Shown here piece by piece: positions 18,175 through 26,831 of a DNA stretch of 64,000 nt; within the stretch, counting starts at the first letter, position 1, and each line of letters opens with the position of its first letter. The translations under genes and the position numbers were made by a program. This stretch comes from JBMYRH01 sp049602155 (GTDB lineage Bacteria > Myxococcota_A > UBA9042 > PHBI01 > JBMYRH01): NCBI GenBank assembly GCA_049602155.1, contig JBMYRH010000016.1, positions 62,001 through 126,000 on the forward strand. Direction: 5' to 3'. The notes under the pieces were generated by a model. It had not been told where the DNA came from and searched no databases. It worked only from the letters and a program-made list of their open reading frames with translations.

Positions 18175-20107
18175 CTACTCAGCAGTGCAGGGTGCGAAGT
18201 CGTTCATGTCGGCCATGCCCAGCGCGTGCGCGCAGTGCATGTCGATGTCGGCTTGCTCGGTCATGCTGGCTGCCACTCCGAGGTGGTAGGTGTAGCAGGC
18301 CTGGGTGGCACCGGTGGTGTCGCCCTCGGTGCCCATCTCGGCGGCTGCCCACCAGTCGGCGCAGGAGGTCTCCGCGACGGGCCACTCACCACAGGTTGCG
18401 ACGTAGTCGTCACAGAAGGTGGTCTCAGGGGCCGCCGGCGGCAAGAGCACTGCGTCGATGACGTGGATGATGCCGTTGCTTGCCATCACGTCAGTCGCGG
18501 TCACGTTGACCGAGCCGTTCAGGACCACAGCCCCGTCGACGACCTCGATCATGATGTCGCTACCCTGAAGCGTCGTGGCGCTCGTCATGGTGACCACGTC
18601 AGAGGCGAGGACAGTGCCCGCGACGACGTGGTAGGTCAGGACGCTGTTGAGGAGGTCCGCGTCACCCACGAACTCCTCGACGGAGAGGCCGAGGGTCTCG
18701 AGTGCGGTCGTGATGGCCGCATCCGTCGGTGCGAAGACGGTGTACTCGCCGGTGGAGAGCGTCTCGGTCAACTGGCCCGCTGCGACAGCTGCGGTCAGGA
18801 GGTTGAAGCCTGCGCCCGAAGCGACCTCGATGATGTTGCCGAGGCACGGTGCGTTACCGGACATATCGGCCATGCCGAGCGCGTGAGCGCAGTGCATGTC
18901 GATGTCGGCCTGCTCGGTCATGCTGGCTGCCACGTCGAGGTGGTAGGTGTAGCATGCCTGCGACGCGCCAGTAGCTGCGCCAGCCTCGCCGGCTGGGGCT
19001 GCTGCCCACCAGTCAGCGCAGGAGGTCTCCGCGACGGGCCACTCACCACAGGTGGCGACGTAGTCGTCACAGAAGTTGCTCTCGGCTGCCGGAGGCATGA
19101 GCACTGCGTCGATGACGTGGATGACGCCGTTGCTTGCCATGACGTCAGTCGCGGTCACGTTGACCGAGCCGTTCAGGACCACAGCCCCGTCGACGACCTC
19201 GATCATGATGTCGCTACCCTGAAGCGTCGTGGCGCTCGTCATGGTGACCACCTCAGAGGCGAGGACAGTGCCCGCGACGACGTGGTAGGTCAGGACGCTG
19301 TTGAGGAGGTCCGCGTCACCCACGAACTCCTCGACGGAGAGGCCGAGGGTCTCGAGTGCGGTCGTGATGGCCGCATCCGTCGGTGCGAAGACGGTGTACT
19401 CACCGGTGGAGAGCGTCTCGGTCAAGCCAGCGGCCTCGACAGCCGCTGCGAGGAGACCGAAGCTACCGTTGGCGCCTGCGACCTCGATGATGTTGCCGAT
19501 GCATGGAGCCATGCCGTTCATGTCGGCCATGCCGAGCGCGTGAGCGCAGTGCATGTCGATGTCGGCTTGCTCGGTCATGCTGGCTGCCACGTCGAGGTGG
19601 TAGGTGTAGCAGGCCTGAGTCGCGCCAGTGCTGTCGCCCTCGGTGCCCTCAGCGGCTGCTGCCCACCAGTCGGCGCAGGAGGTCTCTGCGACCGGCCAGT
19701 CACCGCAGGTGGCCACGTAGTCATCGCAGAAGGTCGACGCAGGTGGCTCGACGACGTCGTCATCACCGGGCTCGGTGGTGTCGTCGTCGGACGGTCCGGC
19801 GTCGTCGTCACCAGTGGGCTCGGTGGCGTCGTCGTCACCAGTGGGCTCGGTGGCGTCGTCGTCACCAGTGGGCTCGGTGGCNNNNNNNNNNNNNNNNNNN
19901 NNNNNNNNNNNNNNNNNNNNNNNNNNNNNNNNNNNNNNNNNNNNNNNNNNNNNNNNNNNNNNNNNNNNNNNNNNNNNNNGTGTCGTCGGTGGTCTCGGTC
20001 GCATCACCGTTGTCGGTCGGTGTCGCGTCATCGTCGCCACAGGCGCCGATGCTCAGAGTGAGCCCAAGCAAGAGCGCAAGGGCAGGGGTGAAGGTCATTC
20101 GTCTCAT
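18175..20107 (-). CDS. Fasciclin-domain lipoprotein with three Cys-rich modules (interrupted by assembly gap)
   Basis: Start ATG 20107 opens a lipoprotein signal peptide (MRRMTFTPALALLLGLTLSIGAC), then an Asp/Thr-rich linker runs into the unsequenced gap. After the gap the reading frame holds ATEPTGDDD repeats. Then comes Cys module - FAS1 - Cys module - FAS1 - Cys module. The FAS1 domains show YTVFAPTDAAI, LLNSVLTYHVVAG and GVIHVIDAVLMPP. Each Cys module runs from FCDDYVATCG through CADWWAAA and ACYTYHL to MHCAHALG. The frames on the two sides of the gap disagree by one base, as expected if the real gap length is 1 modulo 3. Probably a surface adhesion protein. Confidence 0.85.
18178..19734 (-). 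repeat. 657-bp tandem coding repeat (Cys module + FAS1)
   Basis: Landmark sequences recur at 18260, 18917 and 19574, giving an exact 657-bp (219-codon) period. The two FAS1 halves (about 18430-18760 and 19087-19417) look almost identical at the nucleotide level. The Cys modules and the junctions differ more. The array is two full units plus a final Cys module. Confidence 0.85.
19801..19881 (-). repeat. 27-bp tandem repeats encoding ATEPTGDDD
   Basis: Three exact 27-bp copies (19801-19827, 19828-19854, 19855-19881) run into the N gap. A diverged copy precedes them on the other side. They encode a nine-residue acidic linker. The array almost certainly continues inside the gap and caused the assembly break. 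Confidence 0.9.
19882..19979. other. Assembly gap (98 N)
   Basis: Run of 98 undetermined bases inside the acidic linker of the fasciclin lipoprotein gene. Its length is not reliable: the two coding sides only share a frame if the real length is 1 modulo 3. Confidence 0.99.
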
Positions 20108-20161
20108 TGAGGTTCTCCAGAGGCCTCTCGTAAGGGCCTGTCGTACGGGGGTATGTTTTGG

Positions 20162-20201
20162 TTTGGTCCGTCTCGGTTTGGTCCGAGTTGTTTTTGGTCC
20201 G
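20162..20201. promoter_or_regulatory. Three direct repeats of TTTGGTCCG upstream of the fasciclin gene
   Basis: TTTGGTCCG occurs at 20162, 20177 and 20193, spaced 15 and 16 bp, 55-95 bp upstream of the fasciclin lipoprotein start. A weaker copy (CTTGGTCCG) lies near 20484. This looks like a multi-site operator or activator array for the minus-strand gene. No matching regulator is recognised. Confidence 0.5.
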
Positions 20202-20422
20202 TTCTCAAGTCACCAGGGGAAGGGAAGGTGGAAGTCACTCGACCTTATTCCTGACCGGCACGAAACTTGTACACATATTGAACAGAAAAATCCATTCAAA
20301 CAGTCGTGAATTTTCTATTCAATCTTGCTTTTGAATGGTGAGGCTATGTGTTGTCGGCTCTCAGTAAGTCGTTCGAGCCAGCAGCGTTGGTCCCCTCAAA
20401 AATCTATTCGCATGTGCTTCAG

Positions 20423-20468
20423 TCCCGATGAGCCGCGCTCGTGACGTCAAGAGCGCGGCTCATCGGGA
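20423..20468. repeat. Perfect 18-bp stem-loop
   Basis: TCCCGATGAGCCGCGCTC and its exact complement flank a 10-base loop (GTGACGTCAA). There is no T-run on either side, and it is far from any stop codon (more than 300 bp from the fasciclin start, more than 230 bp from the next start). It is therefore not an ordinary terminator for a visible gene. Confidence 0.6.
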
Positions 20469-20627
20469 ACGTCGATCTACGTGCTTGGTCCGAGATCGAG
20501 TACGCAACTTTTGAAGCGGCGGACCTAGCCTAAGTCGCTGGAGAATGCACCTTTTTCCTGACTCACGACCGATGGGAGCGGTGGACTGCTTACGATCTTT
20601 CAGGGAATGCAAATGTAATATTGATTT

Positions 20628-20649
20628 TTATCTATCAATCGGTAGATAA
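20628..20649. promoter_or_regulatory. Inverted repeat before the FG-GAP/hydrolase gene
   Basis: TTATCTA and TAGATAA flank an 8-base centre (TCAATCGG), 55 bp before the start codon at 20705, in an AT-rich stretch that should hold the promoter. A candidate operator. Confidence 0.4.
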
Positions 20650-20704
20650 GTGGCGCACGTTCTGGAACACATCCTGTCATTATCGACTCAAGGAGCTGTC
20701 CGCC

Positions 20705-23700
20705 ATGATCTCTAAGTTTATGTTTTTGTTGTTTTTTCTTGGTTTCTGCGTGCTCGTTTCTGCACCAGGTTGTGCCGATGACGGAGCCACAGAGGATGCC
20801 CTCTCGGGAGAGACACCGGTTGAGTCGTCCGAACGCAATCGTGGTGTGCCCACCCAGGAAAGCTACCCCCGGCAGGAGCGCCCTGTCGTTGGCGTGGATG
20901 ACGACAATCGTAGCGGCGTGGAGACGCCGGGCGCAGGGGATGGTGTGACGGATCCTGCCGACGCTCCCTCACGCCCCAATGAATCGCGGCAGGTCCCTCT
21001 TTGCATCGCACCGGGTGAGGTCTGCTTCTCGATCGCGGTGCCTAGCGACTACCCCAACGGCGCGGAGCGCTTGGCCGTGACCCTCTACGCGCAGCTCCCT
21101 CCGGCCGGTCCACCTAACGCGGTGGGCGTTGAGATCACGGAGCCCGCCTTGATCCCTGGCGAGGCGCTCGTGATCAGCCTGGCTAACATTGAGCTCGTCG
21201 GTACCTACTACCTCTACGTCGCGGTCTACATGCCAGGAGGTGGTTCATGGATGCCGGTCGCTGGTGTGGATTATCAAGGGTCATCGGAGGCCATCACCTT
21301 TGACGGTGGCCCCATCAACGTCTCTCAGCCGATCGAGATCGCGCTCGTCCCGGGTGGTGAGCCTACTGGGCCACCGACAGACTCAGACACAGAGTCTGGC
21401 TCTGAGACGGGCTCGGGCTCCGGTTCAGACCCTGATCCCGGGGCGGACTCCGGTTCCGAGTCGAACCCACAGCTCTCAGGCCCCGTCCCGACCTTCACGC
21501 GCACGACGCTCTTCTCAGACCTCCCGGGGGCAGGTTGGCTTGAGCCGGCTGACCTGAACGGCGACGGCTTTGACGAGCTCCTCCTCTCGAGCCTCTCAGA
21601 GGGGTTGGATTTTCTCTCTCTCCCACCGCTCGCCAACGGCGGAGCGTACGTCCTCAGCCGTGATGATGGCGCGCCTGTCGCCGGCGACCCGGTAGGCACC
21701 TGGAGCGCAGAGAAGCGCTTTGATCAAGGCGCAGGTTACGGGTTCCCGAACACCTCAACGTTGTACGATGTCGACAACGACGGGGTGGAGGATTGGGTCC
21801 TCGCTGGCGGTTTTTTAGCGAAGCCGACCGGTTACATTCTTTGGATGAAAGGCGTGATGAATGGCGCCGAACACACCTTCGGTGACATCCAGGAGATCGC
21901 CATTCCTGATGCCACGCGCTGGTACCACGAGATCGTCCCAGTTGACTTGGACGGTGACGGAGACCTCGACTTTATCACCACAAATAATGACACCAAGATC
22001 GACGGGTTTGATGGCCTCGCCTACGGCACGAGCCGTCTGGAGTGGTTTGAGAACCTGGGGATCCCCGGCGAGGCCTCCTTTATCGCGCACACGATCGCGG
22101 ACGTGGGGGGCGCACTCTTCACGACCTATGACCTCGACGAAGATGGCGATGAGGACGTCATCCTGCCTCAGTTTTTTGGCGGAGAGTCGCTGATCTGGAT
22201 GCAAAACCCTGGGGATCCCTTTGACGCATGGCAGATGCACGTCATCAACGACACTACGGGGAAAGGGTTCACCGCCGAGGTGCTGGACTTGGATGGCGAC
22301 GGTCAGGTGGAGATCCTCTACGGCAATCACAATCACCAAGATGCATTGGATCCTGAGGACACCGTCATGGGGATCTACTGGTTCGATGTCCCGTCGAGCG
22401 ACGTCATTGACGGGCTCAGCAGCTGGGACAGCCAGATGAACGTGCTTTATGAGGGCTTCTACATCCCCGCCCCCGACCCCGAGCAAGAGGGGGCCCCAGG
22501 TGTGATCCACGCCGGAGACGTAGATGGCGACGGCGATATGGATGTCAGCGCTTCGGGAGATGGTGATGAGGGGATCTACCTCTTTATCCAGCAGGCCCCC
22601 GGTCAGTTTGAGCTGGTTCAGATCGATGACGGTCAGACAATGTCTGGTGATCACGTCATGATGGATTTGGATGCAGACGGCGACATGGACTACGTCTGGT
22701 GTGTCTTCGGCGAATCTGGGTTGTCTGGTGTGAGCTCCTTTGTCTATGCCTACATTCAGGATGGCATGATCGAGCCGGAGCCCTTTAACCCGGTGACTGA
22801 ACCGGACACTGAGCCTGGGACCGACACCGAGGTGGACCCGGAGACCGACTCTGAGGCCGGTGTCCTAGAGGGCGATCCGATGGAGCTAGGGCCTTGGGGT
22901 GTCGTGACGTCGAGCGCGACGCTCAATGTCCCTGGTGGCCTCTTCGGCACCAACATCCCGCTCGGGATCTTCATCCCTGCTGGTGAGGGTCCCTTCCCCG
23001 TCGTCGTCATGACCGATGGCTTCAACCTCGCCGGTGACCTCTACACCTCTTATGGCGAGCACCTCGCGAGTTGGGGTTTCGTGGTGGTCTTCGCCGACAT
23101 CCCCAACAACTTTATCTTCTCGAAGACCCCGGTTCAGCTCGTCTCGTACCTCGGGGCCACCTTTGACTGGGTCGAGGCGCAGGCCAACAACGCCCTCAAC
23201 GGTAAAGCAGACGTGAGTAAGATGGCCGTCGCGGGTCACTCCGCCGGCGCCGCCGCCGCAGTCCATGTGGCGCTCTACGATGCTCGCCCGCGGGCGGTCT
23301 TCGCGATCGATCCCGTCGATGGGGCGCCCGCGTTTGTCGAGGCCAACCCTGAAGATTACCCCTCGGTAGCACCCGACTTGATGGACCTCCTCGACGTCCC
23401 TGTCGTCCTCCTCGGGGAGACGACGAACGGGGACGAAGAGGGCGCCACGCTGACCCCCTGTGCACCCCTCGAGGAGAACTTTCAGCAGTACTATGCGGGG
23501 GCGACCGGCCCTGCGCTCGAGATCGAGATGGTCGGCGCGAACCACATGTCATTCCTGGATAACCCGAATTGTGGGCTCGATTGCTCGGTCTGCCCTGCAG
23601 GGACCGATGATCCGACGACCACACGGGTCCTCACTCAGAGCTACATGACGGCGTTCTTTAAGGTCACCTTGAAGGGGGAGACGGAGTTCGCGACCTACTT

Positions 23701-23770
23701 GACGGGTGACGCGATGCAGGCCGATGTGAACGCAGGCTTGGTCATCACCCAGTCGAAGAACGGCTTCTAA
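20705..23770 (+). CDS. FG-GAP/VCBS-repeat lipoprotein with C-terminal chlorophyllase-like hydrolase domain
   Basis: 1021 residues. The start is ATG 20705, with AAGGAG upstream and a lipoprotein signal ending SAPGC; the frame runs further upstream without sense. A beta-rich domain (about 95-215) is followed by a Ser/Gly/Asp linker. Then at least seven FG-GAP/VCBS Ca-binding blades follow (DLNGDGFDELL, DVDNDGVEDWV, DLDGDGDLDFI, DLDEDGDEDVI, DLDGDGQVEIL, DVDGDGDMDVS, DLDADGDMDYV). A second acidic linker leads to an alpha/beta hydrolase with nucleophile elbow AGHSAGAAAA and FAIDPVDG, as in chlorophyllase/PET-hydrolase-like enzymes. A surface-exposed esterase is likely; the substrate is unknown. 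Confidence 0.85.
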   Translation: MISKFMFLLFFLGFCVLVSAPGCADDGATEDALSGETPVESSERNRGVPTQESYPRQERPVVGVDDDNRSGVETPGAGDGVTDPADAPSRPNESRQVPLCIAPGEVCFSIAVPSDYPNGAERLAVTLYAQLPPAGPPNAVGVEITEPALIPGEALVISLANIELVGTYYLYVAVYMPGGGSWMPVAGVDYQGSSEAITFDGGPINVSQPIEIALVPGGEPTGPPTDSDTESGSETGSGSGSDPDPGADSGSESNPQLSGPVPTFTRTTLFSDLPGAGWLEPADLNGDGFDELLLSSLSEGLDFLSLPPLANGGAYVLSRDDGAPVAGDPVGTWSAEKRFDQGAGYGFPNTSTLYDVDNDGVEDWVLAGGFLAKPTGYILWMKGVMNGAEHTFGDIQEIAIPDATRWYHEIVPVDLDGDGDLDFITTNNDTKIDGFDGLAYGTSRLEWFENLGIPGEASFIAHTIADVGGALFTTYDLDEDGDEDVILPQFFGGESLIWMQNPGDPFDAWQMHVINDTTGKGFTAEVLDLDGDGQVEILYGNHNHQDALDPEDTVMGIYWFDVPSSDVIDGLSSWDSQMNVLYEGFYIPAPDPEQEGAPGVIHAGDVDGDGDMDVSASGDGDEGIYLFIQQAPGQFELVQIDDGQTMSGDHVMMDLDADGDMDYVWCVFGESGLSGVSSFVYAYIQDGMIEPEPFNPVTEPDTEPGTDTEVDPETDSEAGVLEGDPMELGPWGVVTSSATLNVPGGLFGTNIPLGIFIPAGEGPFPVVVMTDGFNLAGDLYTSYGEHLASWGFVVVFADIPNNFIFSKTPVQLVSYLGATFDWVEAQANNALNGKADVSKMAVAGHSAGAAAAVHVALYDARPRAVFAIDPVDGAPAFVEANPEDYPSVAPDLMDLLDVPVVLLGETTNGDEEGATLTPCAPLEENFQQYYAGATGPALEIEMVGANHMSFLDNPNCGLDCSVCPAGTDDPTTTRVLTQSYMTAFFKVTLKGETEFATYLTGDAMQADVNAGLVITQSKNGF

Positions 23771-23861
23771 GTTGGTCCACGATTGAGGAGGCGTCACTGT
23801 GCCTCTTCATTTCCCTAAAAAGCGCGGTCGATGCACCTCTTTGTGCGCCGATCATGTCGTT

Positions 23862-24617
23862 TTAGAGCGCTGCCACCGTGGCCAAGAGCGCGGAAGCTAG
23901 GTGGGTGTGGCTGGCCGGGTCGAGGGTGGGCCCCAAGATCTGAACGAGCCCAGCGTGGCGAAGCAGGCGGTCGTCGAAGGGGGCGTGTGATGTGCGCCGC
24001 TTCAGCACCTCGATCAAGGTTGTGAAGTTCGCGTTTCGTGTGGTCTTGAGGTGTGCCCCGAGCCCTGTGTACGTAATGTCGCTCTCTCGGATCACGATCA
24101 CCGAGCCTGGCCCGTAGATGTGCAGGAACCCCTCGTGGTCTGTGCCCGCCTTGGTCGTCTCCGTGCGCACCTTCTTTTTACGCACCATGCCGCCGGAGGC
24201 CACGGCTCGTGCGGCGCTGAAGCGTTTGCCGTGGTGGACCTCGGTAGTGGAGGTCTCGATGCGCGACTTGCCTCGCACGATGAGGCTGACCTGACGCCAC
24301 TTCATCACCGTCCGCTCCCCGTCTCGCGTGGTGATGCGCCACGCTGTGGGGGATAATTCGAAGGAGCGCGCATCCCACCATAAGCCCGACCTCTCAATGG
24401 CTGCGGTGTTCAGCAACAAAACTCGAAAGCCAGCTGCCTTCAGCTGCGATGCTAGGGTCTGAAGGGGGCGACTCTCTGAGCCATGAGCGATCACACTCGG
24501 TCCCACACTGACGAGTCGCCCTCGCGCTTCGTACGCCGTGCAGCCCAAGAGCCGAGCCAGGGTCGGCGCGAGGGTGGTGTTTTTAGGATCGATGCCATGG
24601 ATGGCGACCAAGTACAT
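23862..24617 (-). CDS. Conserved-looking hypothetical protein
   Basis: 251 residues, no family recognised. The N-terminal half begins MYLVAIHGIDPKNTTLAPTLARLLGCTAYEARGRL and contains GPSVIAHG. The middle has basic HHGKRFSAARA and RKKKVRTE segments. No signal peptide or membrane segment is seen. It converges with the FG-GAP/hydrolase gene (91 bp between stops, where I see no strong terminator). Confidence 0.65.
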   Translation of the reverse strand: MYLVAIHGIDPKNTTLAPTLARLLGCTAYEARGRLVSVGPSVIAHGSESRPLQTLASQLKAAGFRVLLLNTAAIERSGLWWDARSFELSPTAWRITTRDGERTVMKWRQVSLIVRGKSRIETSTTEVHHGKRFSAARAVASGGMVRKKKVRTETTKAGTDHEGFLHIYGPGSVIVIRESDITYTGLGAHLKTTRNANFTTLIEVLKRRTSHAPFDDRLLRHAGLVQILGPTLDPASHTHLASALLATVAAL

Positions 24618-24891
24618 GACCGCACCTTACCCTCTCTTATGTTCGCTTTCGAGCCGACCACCACGCCTCATGGGCAGCATACAAAGCGAGGTGGATGGCA
24701 AGGAGCTGTTGAGCCGGTCTAGGGAGGGGCAGTTCGTCACAGACGTGTGTGCACATCGAGTCAGGTTGTTCGCGCGCTGTCACGCCGGTGGCTGGACGGC
24801 CTAGGCAGCCAGCGCTTATTGTAGAGCCACGCACAGCATCTCTGATCCGCAGGATGGCTAAGGTTTAAGAGGGTGTTGTCACAGGGACTCG

Positions 24892-25455
24892 ATGTACGGA
24901 ATGGTCAATCAAGCGGTACGGGGGCTGGTCTGCGAGGCGTTTGGAGACGACGCGTGGAAAGCGATTCACACAGAGGCGGGGGCCCCTGAGTCCTTTGTCT
25001 CGATGCAGAAGTACGACGACAGCATCACCTACGGACTGGTCGCGGCCGCGGAGGTTCACCTTGAGATGTCGGCGCAGGACATCCTGCATGCGTTCGGAGA
25101 GTATTGGGTCCTCAAGATCGCGACCGTGCATTACCCCCAGCTGATGAACGCATCCGGGGGTGGGTTCCTCGACTTCGTGAAGAACCTCGACCACATGCAT
25201 CAGCGGATCCGCGTGACCTTCCCCGACTATAACCCCCCGTCATTTCGGGTGAAGGACCTGAGCGAGGGCGCGCTTCAAGTCGACTATTATTCGGACAGAG
25301 AGGGGCTGCTGCCCTTCGTGAAGGGCCTCTTCATGGGCTTGGGTCAGCACTTCGACGTGAGCCTTGAGATCGAGGACCACGATGACGCGAGTCACCCCCT
25401 GCCGTGCAAGAGGATGACGGTGCATCATCGTGCGATTGGGGCACTGAATGACTGA
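24892..25455 (+). CDS. H-NOX haem nitric oxide/oxygen sensor
   Basis: 187-residue haem protein of the H-NOX (HNOB) family. The proximal haem ligand is predicted as His103 in NLDHMHQRI. The propionate-binding Y-x-S-x-R motif is Tyr132/Ser134/Arg136 in YYSDREGL, and Pro-rich PDYNPPSF lies between. Length matches standalone H-NOX proteins. The stop overlaps the HNOBA-cyclase start by 8 bp, so NO (or O2) sensing is almost certainly coupled to that cyclase. This mirrors the sensor and catalytic parts of animal soluble guanylate cyclase as separate polypeptides. Confidence 0.93.
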   Translation: MYGMVNQAVRGLVCEAFGDDAWKAIHTEAGAPESFVSMQKYDDSITYGLVAAAEVHLEMSAQDILHAFGEYWVLKIATVHYPQLMNASGGGFLDFVKNLDHMHQRIRVTFPDYNPPSFRVKDLSEGALQVDYYSDREGLLPFVKGLFMGLGQHFDVSLEIEDHDDASHPLPCKRMTVHHRAIGALND

Positions 25456-26794
25456 GCATGTCATCTCCCTCGTGGGGGCTGATTTTGAGTATTTGGTCCC
25501 CTTTCATGCCCACTGGGGCGCAGATGGCGCGCTCCAGAGCATGTCTAACTCGCTGCGTAAATTTTGGCATTATCCCGCCGATGAGCAGCTCGACGGTCTG
25601 CTGTTAGTGCGTCCCTTTAACGCGCCGCTGGAGTCCAAGTGGTTTGGAGAGATCAGCGGTATGGTGCTCTCAGTCACTCATGTCTGCTGCACCTGCCGTG
25701 AACACACTTTGAGGGGAGAGTTAACGGAGCTCCAAGACGGTGGATGGCTCCTCGTAGGTCGCCCCGATGTGAGCCGGGTGATCGACCTTGAGAACTTGGG
25801 GCTCGCGTTGAGCGATCTGCCCCTCCACATCGGGTTGGGCGATCTCTTGATCGCGAATGAGGCGGCACAGGTATCGCTCAAAGAGTCCAGCAAGATAAAT
25901 CAGCGTTTGCAGGAGACGAACCGAGAGATCACGGAGATCAATGACGCCTTCTCGCGCTTCGTCCCCGGTCCTTACCTTGAGACGCTGGGGTTGAACTCGC
26001 CGACAGAGGCTCAGCTCGGGGCGCACGTCGGGGTCTATAAGAACGTCATGTTCGCGGATCTCCGAAACTTCACCAGACTGAGTGAGCAGCTGTCCTCTAA
26101 GGAGATCTTCAACTTCATCAACGCCTACCTCGGCAACATCGCGCCTGCGATTCGTGAGCACGGCGGCTTCGTTCTTCACTACCTCGGTGACGGCATCATG
26201 GCGCTCTTCCCTGAGGAGCCGACTCAAGCCATCCTAGCTGCCATCGCGATGCAGAGCAGGATCCGTGAGTGGCGAAGTGACCAGAAGATGCCCTCAAATT
26301 TCGTTCTGAGCTTGGGGATCGGCCTGCACTATGGTCACCTCGCGCTGGGCCTCGTGGGCGAAGGAGAGCGCTGGGACTCTTCTGTCATCTCTGATGCTGT
26401 GAATACGGCGTCTCGGGTCGAAGGGCTTACGAAGACCTTCGGGGCCGATCTCCTCATCACCGAGACCACCCGAGATGGCCTGAGCGATCCCGACCAATTC
26501 GCGATGCGTCGGATTGGCCGGATCGGCGTCAAAGGCAAGGCTGAACAGGTCGTCGTCTATGAGGTGATGGACTCCCTGAGTGACGAGGCAAGAGCGTCCC
26601 GTGACCGTATCGCTGTCCCCTTTAAGGAGGGTGTGGAGGCGTTTGAGCGAGATGACCTGACCGAGGCTAAGGTGCGCTTCGCTGCCTGCATGGTGCTCAG
26701 CCCGGAGGATCTGACAACCCGCTACTACTGTCAGCTCCTGAACGGCATCCCGCAGTCCTATCAGCGGCGCGAGACCAAGACCCTCATCCCGTAG
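25448..26794 (+). CDS. HNOBA-domain class III nucleotide cyclase
   Basis: 448 residues. An H-NOX-associated PAS-like domain (about 10-140) is followed by a coiled coil (140-172) and a class III cyclase domain (195-365). Metal ligands are Asp204 (FADLRNFT) and Asp248 (YLGDG). Asn319 and Arg323 (VNTASR) are the transition-state residues. The usual purine-specifying Lys is His244 (LHYLGD), and the second specificity position is Ser312, so ATP versus GTP preference cannot be read from sequence. A C-terminal helical tail of 80 residues is present. It overlaps the H-NOX gene by 8 bp; together they form a two-protein gas-responsive cyclase. Confidence 0.9.
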   Translation: MTEHVISLVGADFEYLVPFHAHWGADGALQSMSNSLRKFWHYPADEQLDGLLLVRPFNAPLESKWFGEISGMVLSVTHVCCTCREHTLRGELTELQDGGWLLVGRPDVSRVIDLENLGLALSDLPLHIGLGDLLIANEAAQVSLKESSKINQRLQETNREITEINDAFSRFVPGPYLETLGLNSPTEAQLGAHVGVYKNVMFADLRNFTRLSEQLSSKEIFNFINAYLGNIAPAIREHGGFVLHYLGDGIMALFPEEPTQAILAAIAMQSRIREWRSDQKMPSNFVLSLGIGLHYGHLALGLVGEGERWDSSVISDAVNTASRVEGLTKTFGADLLITETTRDGLSDPDQFAMRRIGRIGVKGKAEQVVVYEVMDSLSDEARASRDRIAVPFKEGVEAFERDDLTEAKVRFAACMVLSPEDLTTRYYCQLLNGIPQSYQRRETKTLIP

Positions 26795-26831
26795 CGCTCC
26801 TAAGCCTGCTCTTGGGGCGGTATGTCTTCGC

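Larger units (their letters stand above)
20108..20704. other. 597-bp divergent intergenic region
   Basis: Separates the fasciclin lipoprotein gene (minus) from the FG-GAP/hydrolase gene (plus). It holds the TTTGGTCCG repeats, a perfect 18-bp stem-loop at 20423-20468, an inverted repeat at 20628-20649 and AT-rich stretches around 20265-20345 and 20605-20650. I see no credible gene in it. Confidence 0.7.

Noticed and set aside
19801..19881. Short tandem repeats taken for a CRISPR array
   Set aside because: The units are contiguous with no spacers, in frame, and encode an acidic linker. No cas genes are present.
18226..20061. 611-codon plus-strand open frame across the fasciclin gene
   Set aside because: It is antisense to the repeated FAS1/Cys modules; the frame is open only because of the biased composition of that gene and the N gap.
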